Source: Bacillus yapensis (lineage in GTDB: Bacteria; Bacillota; Bacilli; Bacillales; Cytobacillaceae). Taken from it: 64,000 nt of DNA. The stretch is from the NCBI RefSeq assembly GCF_005280205.1, contig NZ_SUND01000001.1, positions 372,001 to 436,000 on the forward strand. The letters run 5' to 3'. Position 1 is the stretch's first letter. Each line of letters begins with the position of its first letter. The notes beneath the pieces were generated by a model. It saw only the letters and a list, made by a program, of their open reading frames with translations, searched no databases and was not told where the DNA came from. Positions 53,834 through 63,383 of this stretch are shown piece by piece. A program made the translations under genes and the position numbers.

Positions 53834-55931
53834 AAACTTCATCCTTCAACTTCTGTATTAGCTCTTGCACCTCTTGATCCTTGTTACTTATTTTCTCAAA
53901 ATAAGACAATGCTGATGCAGAATCACCTAATTGAACCAACATATACCCCAAATTAAATAGTGTATCATCGTTTTTTGAATTTAATTCATATGCTTTATTC
54001 AAATAGGGGAAAATGCTATCCATTATGTTATTTTCATACGAAATAGTAGCAACAGTGTTTAACATTTTTTCTTTATTAATTGTATTTGTTATTATGGCTG
54101 TCATTATTTCTTCTTCAGAGTAAACTGACCTTGAAATATAATTCGCTAATTCTTGTTTCGATTCTTCTAACTCAATCTCAAACTCTATTCTTCTTAAAAG
54201 ATAGATCAAACTACGTATTCTTTGTTGTTCTATTTCATAAATTTCAGTTAAGATATTGCCCACAACTTCATCTTTATCTTCTTTCTTTAGCAATTCTAAG
54301 TACTTTTTTGCCAAGTCTTTTTCTTGATATGAGTATAAAATCGTCCCTAAATTGTAGAGAGTATCTGAATTTGTTGGATCAAGTTCATATGCTTTACTTA
54401 AGTAAGGAACAACACTTTCATGATAATTAAAGCTATAATTCATAATAGCTAAAGCTTGAAGAAATTGAATCGGTTTTTCTAAAGCATTTACAATATGCTC
54501 TATTATTACCTCTTCATCATGTTGCTTCAGCTCTTTAAGATTGCTCTCAACATCGTTTTGATGATAAATATTTACCACATTTTCAAGAATTTTTTCATTA
54601 TATTTTTTCGCTGTAATTAAATATCTGCTAGCTTCATAATGTGACTTTATCTCAGTATTAGAAAGCGTACAAAAAAGATTAATTAATTGGGATTCTTCTT
54701 CACTAAGAAATCCAGTTATACTTCTTATATTGGTTCTTAGTTTAGACTGGTGAATGAAAAGGTTGTCTATGTCTAAAAAAGACATCATTTTATTTATTAA
54801 ATAGGGATTTTCACCTTTTATAAGTTTCGCTAGTACATTTACATTTGTTGCATTTAATACTGATGCTAAAATTAATCCCTCAGTATGCAACAAGCTCCTA
54901 ACTTTCCATAAAAATCCATTTAAGTCTTTGATATTATTCCAATTAGTGATTAGAATAACATCAAATTCTCTTCCGTTTAATGCCTCAAGAGCATCTTCAT
55001 ATGACATATTGAATATCTCTGTAAAATGACCTGCTTCTGAAGCGGCTCGTGCATTTTCTTCTACACCGGTTAAAGATACATTTCTATATTTATCCCTAAT
55101 CTTTAACAATGTGCCACCTGCATCACATCCAAAATGTAATACGCGGATTGACATTTCAGTATGAAAGTCAATCTCATTAATTAACTCATTATGCATGATA
55201 TAAGAATAAGAATTGGTCCCCCACTTATCCATAAATTTCTTTTCATTTTCCGATAACAACTGGTCATACCCCCAAGTATTATCTCTCCAAGATACACTTC
55301 CATAATGATGTATGAAAGTATCTTTACATAACAGTAATTTATACCCTCGCTCTCTAATCCTTAATGAATAATCATCATCCTCAAAATTTCCTGGAGTAAA
55401 TCGTTCATCTAATAAACCTATTTCATTGACCACATTTTTTTTGATTAACATACAATATCCTATTAACTTAAGTCTTTCTTCCCAGAGTAAAGGATCAGAA
55501 TTATTGTAATTAGAAGCAAAGTTATGCATTTCTTCAATAGTCCTATAATTTACAGGAATACTTGTATAGTAGGCTGCAGAATTTGTCACAGTACCAACCG
55601 CACCAATTTTTTCATTACTATACAGGGCTTTTAGCAAGTTATCTAACCAGCCCTTAGTTACTACAGTATCATTATTAAGCAATAAGATATTTTCTCCATT
55701 TGCATACTCTATTCCCTGATTGCATGCTTTCGGAAACCCCTCATTATTTGCATTTAAGAGAGTTCTAATATCTTCTTGGTTAGCTAACCATTGTCTAGTA
55801 CCATCTGTCGATCCATTATCAACTATAACAATCTCATACGTTCCAGGTTGTGTATATTTCCTAATGCTATCTATACATTCAATTGTATAATTCAATTTAT
55901 TAAAAGTCGGGATAATTATACTTGTAAGCAA
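53826..55931 (-). CDS. GT2 glycosyltransferase, methyltransferase-like and TPR fusion
   Basis: A 701-residue protein with a TTG start after AAAGGA. Residues 1-235 are a GT2 domain (IIPTFNKLNYTIECIDSI, LLNNDT, and an FEDDDYSLRIRERGYKL acceptor motif). Residues 265-400 resemble a SAM methyltransferase (VLHFGCDAGGTLL). The rest holds TPR units (YLSKAYELDPTNSDTLYNLGTIL and YLNKAYELNSKNDDTLFNLGYML). TPRs may bind flagellin or sister transferases. Confidence 0.85.
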   Translation of the reverse strand: MLTSIIIPTFNKLNYTIECIDSIRKYTQPGTYEIVIVDNGSTDGTRQWLANQEDIRTLLNANNEGFPKACNQGIEYANGENILLLNNDTVVTKGWLDNLLKALYSNEKIGAVGTVTNSAAYYTSIPVNYRTIEEMHNFASNYNNSDPLLWEERLKLIGYCMLIKKNVVNEIGLLDERFTPGNFEDDDYSLRIRERGYKLLLCKDTFIHHYGSVSWRDNTWGYDQLLSENEKKFMDKWGTNSYSYIMHNELINEIDFHTEMSIRVLHFGCDAGGTLLKIRDKYRNVSLTGVEENARAASEAGHFTEIFNMSYEDALEALNGREFDVILITNWNNIKDLNGFLWKVRSLLHTEGLILASVLNATNVNVLAKLIKGENPYLINKMMSFLDIDNLFIHQSKLRTNIRSITGFLSEEESQLINLFCTLSNTEIKSHYEASRYLITAKKYNEKILENVVNIYHQNDVESNLKELKQHDEEVIIEHIVNALEKPIQFLQALAIMNYSFNYHESVVPYLSKAYELDPTNSDTLYNLGTILYSYQEKDLAKKYLELLKKEDKDEVVGNILTEIYEIEQQRIRSLIYLLRRIEFEIELEESKQELANYISRSVYSEEEIMTAIITNTINKEKMLNTVATISYENNIMDSIFPYLNKAYELNSKNDDTLFNLGYMLVQLGDSASALSYFEKISNKDQEVQELIQKLKDEVYE

Positions 55932-55956
55932 AATATCATTCCTTTGTATTTGTAAT

Positions 55957-57825
55957 TTATAAATTCCTTATATTAGAGATTTCATATTTGGATATCTCAT
56001 TCAGCACAAGATTTAGCCCTTCTTGGTCTTTAGTCTTTTCATAAAAATTATAGAATCTATTTAAGTTCTGATAACTTGGTTTCCTATTATATAAGTTATT
56101 GATTATTTCTATTGTTTCTTTATAATTACCATTTCTCAGATAGATGTCACTTATAATTTCGAGAAATTGTTCTTGATATTTCGGGGAAAAATCCAAGGAA
56201 CAATTCAGTACATAATTCGAATATCCATAAAGATCTGATTGCCTCACTATTGATAAGAAAATTTTTTCTAACTTAGTAAGTTTAGATGCTAGTAAATGAA
56301 AGATTTCTTTTTCGTTCATACTAATAAAGTTGGTAATAAATTTTATGATGACACTAGAAAATTCTTCACTTAAATCTTGTGTTGGAACTTTTCCATTAAC
56401 AATGAATTCAATTAGATATTTCTTGTCTTTATCCGATAGTGATAACTTTGAAACAACTTCATTAATTAAATTTTCATCATTCCTTACGACTGCCAAGTTA
56501 ATTACATCAATTAAATATTCTTCACTAATTTCTAGAACCTCTTGCCAACAGTCAAGTGCTTCATTATATCTATTTCCATATAAATTGGCTATCATCATTA
56601 ATCCTTTATCAACATTTAAGTTATATTCGTTAATAAACTCTAGAAGAATCCCTGACCTTTTCGCTAACAGCACTCCGCTTAAAAGAATAACTTCATCAAG
56701 AGAGGTTATTCTATATACCTGTTTAATATTATTGAAGCTATGACTTTTCTCAATTCCAGATTGGATTAACACATTTATATATTGAGAAATCGCAGGTGCA
56801 AAATCCTTTTTTTGTTGGATAGCATTAAAAGCATAATTGAGTGCATCCACCAACTTACCTTGTTTTTGCAGCACTTCTGATAACTTAATATTGGATAAAT
56901 AGCTACCTACACCATCGATTGTTTGGAAGCCTTTAACTTCGCCTAATTCCAAAGCTTTTTTATAAGAAAATTCCGAGTCTAATAAATAGCCGCTTTCTCC
57001 ATATAAATTTCCTAGTACGAAATGGTATCCAGTATACGTAGGGTACAATTGAATCGCGTCTTTCATCAAATTAATACCCTCTTCATATTTTTGAGTTGAC
57101 AATAAACAATCACCCATTAAATAGAGAAGATATGGTAGGTACACTTTGTCCTTACTTAAAAAATAGGATTTTTTGAACATATTTATTGCATTCTCAAAAT
57201 TTCCAGATACCTTATATTGCACACCTAAATTAAATAGATTGTAGCCTGTTGGTGACTCATTTACTTCTTTTAATAAAATTTTCAGATTACGATTTTCCTT
57301 ATTTTTTTCTTTATATATTTCTTGCTTGTAACCATCATGTTCTATAACAATATCGGAAAACTCGTGAGACAAATTATTGAATTGTTCTATATTTAGATGT
57401 TCATGAATTTTTCCATAATAATGTAGGCCATCAGTTTTTCTAAAAAGTCTTATTGCCTGGTGGTAGGAAATATACCCATTACTCATATGATTTTTTATCG
57501 TTAGCACATAATAATCCTTATTGGTATTGAGTGATTCTTGAATATTAAAACTAATATCCAAAAATTCATCAGCATCTAAAATTAAAATATATTCACTTGA
57601 CGCCTGTTCAATAGAAAAATTCCGTGCTTCAGCAAAATCATGGTTCCATTTGTGTGTGTAAATCTTCGCACCATATTCCTTAGCAATATTCACTGAAGCA
57701 TCCGTAGAACCAGTGTCTACTATTATGATTTCATCCACCTGATTTTTAACACTATCTAAACATCTTCCTAGGAAGACTTCCTCATCTTTAACAATCATGC
57801 ATAGTGATATTGTTTTTTTATTCAT
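55957..57825 (-). CDS. GT2 glycosyltransferase with long TPR region (SunS-like)
   Basis: The ATG at 57825 follows AAAAGGTGG; a GTG 9 nt earlier is inside that site. It gives 622 residues. The GT-A domain (about 1-190; ISLCMIVKDEEVFLGRCLDSV, VDTGSTD, LDADEF) is followed by many helical repeats, with clear TPRs near 195-330. The closest relative in the window is the 354-aa enzyme at 45741. It is the first gene of the island after hag and probably starts sugar chains on flagellin Ser/Thr. Confidence 0.86.
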   Translation of the reverse strand: MNKKTISLCMIVKDEEVFLGRCLDSVKNQVDEIIIVDTGSTDASVNIAKEYGAKIYTHKWNHDFAEARNFSIEQASSEYILILDADEFLDISFNIQESLNTNKDYYVLTIKNHMSNGYISYHQAIRLFRKTDGLHYYGKIHEHLNIEQFNNLSHEFSDIVIEHDGYKQEIYKEKNKENRNLKILLKEVNESPTGYNLFNLGVQYKVSGNFENAINMFKKSYFLSKDKVYLPYLLYLMGDCLLSTQKYEEGINLMKDAIQLYPTYTGYHFVLGNLYGESGYLLDSEFSYKKALELGEVKGFQTIDGVGSYLSNIKLSEVLQKQGKLVDALNYAFNAIQQKKDFAPAISQYINVLIQSGIEKSHSFNNIKQVYRITSLDEVILLSGVLLAKRSGILLEFINEYNLNVDKGLMMIANLYGNRYNEALDCWQEVLEISEEYLIDVINLAVVRNDENLINEVVSKLSLSDKDKKYLIEFIVNGKVPTQDLSEEFSSVIIKFITNFISMNEKEIFHLLASKLTKLEKIFLSIVRQSDLYGYSNYVLNCSLDFSPKYQEQFLEIISDIYLRNGNYKETIEIINNLYNRKPSYQNLNRFYNFYEKTKDQEGLNLVLNEISKYEISNIRNL

Positions 57826-57918
57826 AATAGCCACCTTTTAAATTTCCTATTTTCTTCTATTTAATATATCGGCCATATTAGTGTTATTTTAATAGTATAT
57901 TGATATAACCACTTTTCG

Positions 57919-57964
57919 CCAAAACAAAAAAGGACCTTAGATAAAAATCTAAGGTCCTTTTAAA
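57919..57964 (-). terminator. Terminator of hag
   Basis: AAAAGGACCTTAGAT pairs perfectly with ATCTAAGGTCCTTTT around a 4-nt loop, a short distance after the hag stop codon. The structure would work in either direction. Confidence 0.92.
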
Positions 57965-57972
57965 ATTGGCTA

Positions 57973-58815
57973 TTAACCTAAAAGTTGAAGTACACCTTGT
58001 GGCTGTTGGTTAGCTTGAGCAAGCATAGCTTGAGAAGCTTGAGAAAGGATGTTGTTTTTAGTCATGTTCATCATTTCTTTAGCCATATCTACGTCACGAA
58101 TACGAGATTCAGCTGCTTGTAAGTTTTCAGAAGTTGTACCAAGGTTGTTAATAGTGTGCTCAAGACGGTTTTGAACAGCACCAAGGTTGGAACGGTTTTC
58201 TGAAACTGTGTTAATAGCAGTTTGGATTTTTGTTAAGTTTGCACTTGCAACAGAATTTAAAGTTGATGTTGCGTTAACTGTAGAACTTAAATCTGACAAT
58301 TGCGTTGATGATACTCCTAATGTTGAAGAAGTTGCATCTACTAAACTCATAGAAATAGTTTCTCCAGCGTTTGCACCAACTTGGAATGTTAATGATGAAG
58401 TAGTATTTAAGATATTCTTTGTATTGAATTTTGTTTGGCTTGCAACAGAATCGATTTGAGATGTTAATTGTGTAATTTCTTTTTGAATCTTAGCAGAATC
58501 ATCTGTTGTTAAAGTTTCGTTAGCTGCTTGTGTAGTTAACTCAGCCATACGTTGTAACATTGAATGAGTTTCGTTAAGAGCACCTTCAGCAGTTTGGATT
58601 AATGAAATAGCATCTTGAGAGTTTGAAGTTGCTTGATCTAATCCACGGATTTGGTTACGCATTTTTTCAGAGATTGCTAAACCAGCAGCATCATCAGAAG
58701 CACGGTTGATACGGTAACCTGAAGATAATTTCTCCATAGATTTAGAAGTTGCATTGTTGTTGTAAGTTAGTTGACGATGTGTGTTCATCGCTGAAATATT
58801 GTGATTGATTCTCAT
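57973..58815 (-). CDS. hag: Flagellin
   Basis: The ATG at 58815 follows AAGGAGG and starts MRINHNISAMNTHRQL; upstream in-frame codons belong to the leader. It has 280 residues. The conserved N-terminal D0/D1 (1-about 140) and C-terminal D1/D0 (about 195-280, ending QPQGVLQLLG) flank a short Ser/Thr-rich middle without D2/D3 domains. The many Ser/Thr in the middle are plausible glycosylation sites for the adjacent island. It has a SigD promoter and a CsrA-binding leader. Confidence 0.97.
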   Translation of the reverse strand: MRINHNISAMNTHRQLTYNNNATSKSMEKLSSGYRINRASDDAAGLAISEKMRNQIRGLDQATSNSQDAISLIQTAEGALNETHSMLQRMAELTTQAANETLTTDDSAKIQKEITQLTSQIDSVASQTKFNTKNILNTTSSLTFQVGANAGETISMSLVDATSSTLGVSSTQLSDLSSTVNATSTLNSVASANLTKIQTAINTVSENRSNLGAVQNRLEHTINNLGTTSENLQAAESRIRDVDMAKEMMNMTKNNILSQASQAMLAQANQQPQGVLQLLG

Positions 58816-58824
58816 TTTTATTTT

Positions 58825-58860
58825 CCTCCTTGAGTTTGAAATTCCACATCCTTGTGGAAT
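58825..58860 (-). promoter_or_regulatory. CsrA-binding sites in the hag leader
   Basis: The mRNA contains a hairpin (ATTCCAC, loop AAGGAT, GTGGAAT; 58841-58860) with GGA in the loop, and a second GGA within the CAAGGAGG ribosome site (58825-58832). This is the two-site arrangement through which CsrA blocks hag translation until FliW removes it, as known in B. subtilis. Confidence 0.88.
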
Positions 58861-58934
58861 TGTTTTTTCGTATTTTATAAATTTGTACATTGGTGTAAGA
58901 GTCGGCCGACTTTGCTACCATGTAACTATTAATA

Positions 58935-58960
58935 ATATCGACAGGATTTTTATTTCTTTA
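58935..58960 (-). promoter_or_regulatory. SigD promoter of hag
   Basis: On the minus strand TAAA, 14 bp, GTCGATAT: one mismatch from the SigD consensus. The leader would be about 110 nt long. Confidence 0.85.
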
Positions 58961-59125
58961 ATACTTTTTGATATTTTTTTATTTTTTTCTACAAAAATTG
59001 ATTTCATAACATTGAAAACACCTTAAATCACCATAGTATCAATATTCTTAGATAAATATTTGAGTGAAAAATATCTAGATTTATATTTTCAAACTACCTT
59101 CCTACATTAATCTTTTTGCAATGAG

Positions 59126-59173
59126 CAAAAAAAAGAAAAATGGCCAATGGATTGAATCTTCCATTTGCCATTT
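59126..59173 (-). terminator. Terminator after csrA
   Basis: On the minus strand AAATGGCAAATGGA pairs with TCCATTGGCCATTT (one mismatch) and runs into TTCTTTTTTTT. Confidence 0.8.
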
Positions 59174-59176
59174 CTC

Positions 59177-59386
59177 TCATTTAAACATATCTAGATTCAA
59201 ACTTGTAGTTCGTGCCTTCTGGTTCTCACTTTCAACTTTTTCAAGAATTTCTTTCCGAATAATTTCTACCTTTTTCGGAGCATTGATTCCAATTTTAATT
59301 TGATCCCCAGATACCTCTAGGATAGTTATTTCAATATGCTCATCAATGATGATACTCTCATTTTTTTTACGTGTAAGGACAAGCAT
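59177..59386 (-). CDS. csrA: Carbon storage regulator CsrA
   Basis: A 69-residue RNA-binding dimer (MLVLTRKKNESIIIDEHIEITIL at the start, typical CsrA). It represses hag translation by binding GGA motifs in its leader. It begins 2 nt after fliW ends, with a CAGGAGGGG site inside fliW, so the two are coupled. Confidence 0.97.
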   Translation of the reverse strand: MLVLTRKKNESIIIDEHIEITILEVSGDQIKIGINAPKKVEIIRKEILEKVESENQKARTTSLNLDMFK

Positions 59387-59388
59387 AA

Positions 59389-59838
59389 CTACCCCTCCTG
59401 TACCATTTCTTTTTTATTCATTTTTAAGACATGCTTTGTATGGTACTTATCCGTATTCAAGACGAACTGCTTGCCGTTGTTATTTTTACTATTTAAAACT
59501 AAAGGAGCCTGAAGATTTACTGTCGATGTATCCAAACTATCACCTAGTGTAACAATACAATAGACCCGAACCTCTTCCTTATTTTTAATATCCAACTGAT
59601 TTATCATGTAATCTGGGACTTCAAACTCATAATCTTTATAAAATGGGAAAGGGTCTGTAACAACAAATGCTAACTCGATTAGTTCAATGGATTGAAGAAC
59701 ACTAAACGGAGAATTTTCACCCAAAGGAATAAGGATATATTTTGTTTCATCCGGGAAACCTGGTATTCCATTTTTAAAATAGATCACTTCATTATCTGAA
59801 ATTTCCAGATCTCCGTGGTATCTTGTATGTACTTTCAT
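59389..59838 (-). CDS. fliW: Flagellar assembly factor FliW
   Basis: A 149-residue protein with the FliW pattern (FKNGIPGFPDETKYILIPL; FVVTDPFPFYKDYEF). It binds either flagellin or CsrA. When flagellin is exported, FliW is free to remove CsrA from hag mRNA. It lies between yviE and csrA, as in B. subtilis. Confidence 0.96.
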   Translation of the reverse strand: MKVHTRYHGDLEISDNEVIYFKNGIPGFPDETKYILIPLGENSPFSVLQSIELIELAFVVTDPFPFYKDYEFEVPDYMINQLDIKNKEEVRVYCIVTLGDSLDTSTVNLQAPLVLNSKNNNGKQFVLNTDKYHTKHVLKMNKKEMVQEG

Positions 59839-59860
59839 TTCCTCACCTCACACTTTCATT

Positions 59861-60412
59861 TTACCCAGTTACATCAATTTTTAATGAAGGGTACTGTAAC
59901 ATGTATACATCCGTGCTTCCTGGTGTGTATTCGTGGATCGGTTTATGTGCTTGCACTTGAATCTGTGGTTTGTTTGCTCTTACATTAATATCTACACTAG
60001 CAGGGACATAATCAATTTGCACACTTTCACTTGAAGGAACACTTCCTGTATCATAGGGTGTTTCTTTTGATATGGCTCGAGAAGCTTGTTTAGCAATTGG
60101 GTTTTTAACCTTTGCTATATTCATTAGTTCGTCACCTTCCTGTGACTCCCTTCTGATAAATTCCATGGCTGCTTGGAATCCTTTGTTTGCACTTTCTTCC
60201 ACTCGTTTAAAAACATTTTTTAAATCCAAGTTATCCCATGCAAGTGTCTGATCGATCGTTAGTCTCGATGGCCGATGTGTAATTCCTAAATCAGCTGTAG
60301 GCTGTTCAATAGTTATGTCTGCTTGTGGTTGTTCAATTTTTTGTATTGGTTGATAGGTAGCTAACCCAATTTTCCCAGCTTGAGACTCCATTCTAATTTG
60401 AGGTATCCTCAT
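59861..60412 (-). CDS. yviE: YviE-like protein (DUF6470)
   Basis: The ATG at 60412 follows GGAGGTG and gives 183 residues (the longer frame has no site). The opening MRIPQIRMESQAGKIGL and the Pro/Gln-rich repeats of the form I-IEQP mark the YviE family. Its function is unknown. The position between flgL and fliW is conserved in Bacillus. Confidence 0.88.
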   Translation of the reverse strand: MRIPQIRMESQAGKIGLATYQPIQKIEQPQADITIEQPTADLGITHRPSRLTIDQTLAWDNLDLKNVFKRVEESANKGFQAAMEFIRRESQEGDELMNIAKVKNPIAKQASRAISKETPYDTGSVPSSESVQIDYVPASVDINVRANKPQIQVQAHKPIHEYTPGSTDVYMLQYPSLKIDVTG

Positions 60413-60485
60413 CTCATCACCTCCAACTATAAAAATAGCTGACTCCTTAGGTACCAAAATAACCAATTAGAGCCAGCTGTATTTT

Positions 60486-61367
60486 TTAGCCTAGAAAATC
60501 CATTAATGTCGGCTGCATAATTCTTGCACTCGCACTAAGAGCTGCTTGATGAATACTTTCCTGTGTTTTCAAATTTAGAATGACTTCCTCAAGATCAACA
60601 TCCTCATTTTCGGAGACCATTTTTGTAGCCATTATTTCTGTAGAATCCAATCTCTGACCAATTAATTCAACTCTATTCATAGTAGCCCCAACACTTGACC
60701 TTGCAGAATTTATTGTATCCATATGACTCTGAAGCTGACTTAGGCGTCCACCTAATTCAGGGTCAGTTGATTTTAAATCAGCCTGAAGACCTTCGATATC
60801 TGATAGTAATTGCTCGAATATCTTAGAGCCATCTGTATTGACTGTTAAATTCACACCTGCCGAAACCTCCACCTTTACATAATCCCCTTTGAAATTTGTT
60901 GTAATCTGTGGATTTGAAGTTTCATCATATTGTATTGGTTCAGAATAAATATCAGAGCCATTAAACATATATTTTCCCGCAACCTTTGTATTGGCTATAG
61001 ATATAATCTGTTTTTTTAATTCTTCAACTTCCTTTTCAATTTGTTCCCTGTCACTATCTGTCAACGTTTGATTGTTCGCTTGAACAACAAGTTCATTAAC
61101 CCTCTGTACAGCAGTATTTGTTTTATCTAATGCATCTTCTGTATTTTCAAGCCAATTGTTAACTTCATCTAAATTTCTTTTGTATTGCTCCACTTCGTTT
61201 AGACTAGCTCTATACCCAATTCCTTTAAATGCAACGACCGGATCATCGGATGGTCGGTTTATTTTCTTTTGGGAGCTCAGTTGATCTTGATATGTTCCTA
61301 ACTTCAAATAACTTGAACTTAGATTACGTAGCGTATTATTAGAAAGCATCGATTGTGTAACGCGCAT
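60486..61367 (-). CDS. flgL: Hook-filament junction protein FlgL (HAP3)
   Basis: A 293-residue flagellin-like protein (MRVTQSMLSNNTLRNLSSSYLKLGTYQDQLSSQKKI; C-terminal NLKTQESIHQAALSASARIMQPTLMDFLG). It forms the second junction layer between hook and filament. It is separated from flgK by 10 nt. Confidence 0.96.
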   Translation of the reverse strand: MRVTQSMLSNNTLRNLSSSYLKLGTYQDQLSSQKKINRPSDDPVVAFKGIGYRASLNEVEQYKRNLDEVNNWLENTEDALDKTNTAVQRVNELVVQANNQTLTDSDREQIEKEVEELKKQIISIANTKVAGKYMFNGSDIYSEPIQYDETSNPQITTNFKGDYVKVEVSAGVNLTVNTDGSKIFEQLLSDIEGLQADLKSTDPELGGRLSQLQSHMDTINSARSSVGATMNRVELIGQRLDSTEIMATKMVSENEDVDLEEVILNLKTQESIHQAALSASARIMQPTLMDFLG

Positions 61368-61377
61368 GATTATTTAC

Positions 61378-62856
61378 CTACCTTCCCCCGACACCAAGGC
61401 CGTTAACAATTTTGTCCAACGTTTCATCGATCATTGTAATCATTCTTGCAGATGCATTATAAGCATGCTGGAATTTAATCATATCTGTCATTTCTTCATC
61501 TAAGGAAACACTCGATACGGATTGACGCTGAGTATTCACCGAATCTAATAAAGTAAGCGTGTTATTTGTTAGGACATTTGATTCTTTTGTTTGAACACCG
61601 AGAGATGCAATGACTCCGGCATAGAACGATTGGAAATTCCCCGTTGTCCCAATAGTACTTGTCGTAAAATCAGTCAAATTTTTAGTCATGACACCAGCCA
61701 ATGAATAAGCATTATCTCCATTTCCTTCAGAAGTTCCATCTGCTGCCGCTGCTATTTTTGTTGGATCCGTAATTGCTACAGATATAGATTTAGCAGCTCC
61801 TGTAGCTGTAGTTAAATCATTAAAAAATGGACTTCCTTGATCACCATTCAAGTCATCTCCGTCTGAATGAATTTTATTAAACTCCTTCACCAAGGTATAA
61901 GCCATATTATCTAGATTTTCAATCATTGCTGGATATTTATCTGTCAATGCTTCCATATTGGCCTTTAGTTCACCCATGGAAAAATCATTTAACGCAACAG
62001 TTGAACTGCCAAAAATAATTGATTTATAATCTGCTGATGTAGATACTTGAGTTGGACCTGTGGTTAATGAATTTTTATCAACTAACACACCTAAGCTATT
62101 ACCTGAAGAACCAAGGATTTCAATTTTATAGACTCCTTCAGCGAGTATAGAAGCATTACCACCAGTTTTTTCCTTAGTTACCTTTATGTTAACCAAAGCC
62201 GACAATTCGTCTACAAGCTTATCACGCTCATCATAAAGATTGTTTGGTAAATCACCATGAGGTTCTACCTCAGATATTTGTCTATTTATCTCATTGATTT
62301 GAGTCGCAATAGAATTGATCGTATCCACATTTGCTTTGGTACTCAATTTTAAATCTTCCATAATCGTTTCTAAAGAAGTCGACATATAGTTAAACGTATC
62401 TGCTAGAGCATTCGCTTGTGCGAGTACACTTTCTCTAGCACCACTTTCATTTGGACTGCTTCCTAATATTTGAAGCGAATTCCAAAATTCGCTTAAAGAA
62501 GCCGCTAATCCTTCTTCTGTTGGTTCATTCAGAATTTCTTCCATTCTTGAAAGGGTATCCGCTTTGGTGGAATAATAACCCAATTTATTATTTTCCCCAC
62601 GATATCGGCTATCAACAAACTCATCTCGAATCCTTTGAATTGAACTCGCCACTACTCCAGTACCCAACTGTCCCGGTGTTTGTGGTCTATTCATGCCGAC
62701 TCCAGGATAGGTTAGTGTCTGTGTAAGATTCACTCTTTGACGTGAATATCCATCTGTATTTGCATTAGAAATATTGTTTCCTGTTACGTAAAGCGCAGTT
62801 TGTTGTGCAAACATACCACGACGTGCTGTTTCGAGCCCCATAAAAGTTGAACGCAT
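61378..62856 (-). CDS. flgK: Hook-filament junction protein FlgK (HAP1)
   Basis: A 492-residue hook-associated protein. The N-terminal rod-type motif is STFMGLETARRGMFAQQTALYVTGNNISNANTDGYSRQRV. The C-terminus ends SLDEEMTDMIKFQHAYNASARMITMIDETLDKIVNGLG. It begins after GGAGGAG, 19 nt downstream of flgN. Confidence 0.97.
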   Translation of the reverse strand: MRSTFMGLETARRGMFAQQTALYVTGNNISNANTDGYSRQRVNLTQTLTYPGVGMNRPQTPGQLGTGVVASSIQRIRDEFVDSRYRGENNKLGYYSTKADTLSRMEEILNEPTEEGLAASLSEFWNSLQILGSSPNESGARESVLAQANALADTFNYMSTSLETIMEDLKLSTKANVDTINSIATQINEINRQISEVEPHGDLPNNLYDERDKLVDELSALVNIKVTKEKTGGNASILAEGVYKIEILGSSGNSLGVLVDKNSLTTGPTQVSTSADYKSIIFGSSTVALNDFSMGELKANMEALTDKYPAMIENLDNMAYTLVKEFNKIHSDGDDLNGDQGSPFFNDLTTATGAAKSISVAITDPTKIAAAADGTSEGNGDNAYSLAGVMTKNLTDFTTSTIGTTGNFQSFYAGVIASLGVQTKESNVLTNNTLTLLDSVNTQRQSVSSVSLDEEMTDMIKFQHAYNASARMITMIDETLDKIVNGLGVGGR

Positions 62857-62875
62857 TCTTTGCTCCTCCGATCTC

Positions 62876-63361
62876 CTACGCTTTTGAATTAAACATTCCT
62901 TTTAAATTCAAGTCCCCTACTCTTTTTCCTGTTGGCGGACCATAATTAATCGATTCTGGCTGTGGATTAAGTAAACTCAAAGAGAAGTTCACAAATTGTA
63001 GCGATTGGTAGATCAATTGTTGATTTAAAAAATTTCGTTCTTTTAAATCAAGTGCCATCGCTGTTAATGAATGAGCAACCTCAATAAGTTGATCCTTTTC
63101 CTCTCCCGAAGCTGCCTCGATACAATCTGTCACAGTAGTATTTTCTGTATTAGGTAAAATATTTTTTGTTACCTGCATACGCTCATTCTCTAGCTTCCCT
63201 ATCTCAGCAACTAGTGCATGTTCTTTTTTCAAAATTTGATTGAGAGAATCCATGTCTCCTACCTTGATATATTCTGTTTTCTTTACTGCACTTTCAAATA
63301 AGTCTTTGTGCAGTTCAAGTAATTTTTCTAATGTTGTTATCAAATCTACAGTAGCAGACAT
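62876..63361 (-). CDS. flgN: Chaperone FlgN
   Basis: A 161-residue helical protein with an N-terminal coiled-coil typical of FlgN (LEKLLELHKDLFESAVKKTEYIKVGDMDSLNQILKKEHAL). It is the export chaperone for FlgK and FlgL and lies directly upstream of them. Confidence 0.9.
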   Translation of the reverse strand: MSATVDLITTLEKLLELHKDLFESAVKKTEYIKVGDMDSLNQILKKEHALVAEIGKLENERMQVTKNILPNTENTTVTDCIEAASGEEKDQLIEVAHSLTAMALDLKERNFLNQQLIYQSLQFVNFSLSLLNPQPESINYGPPTGKRVGDLNLKGMFNSKA

Positions 63362-63383
63362 TTCATCCCTCCATTCTTAATTA

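Noticed and set aside
45741-57834. Capsule or teichoic-acid cluster
   Set aside because: No polymerase, flippase or export gene is present, and the genes lie between hag and flaG, so flagellin modification is more likely.
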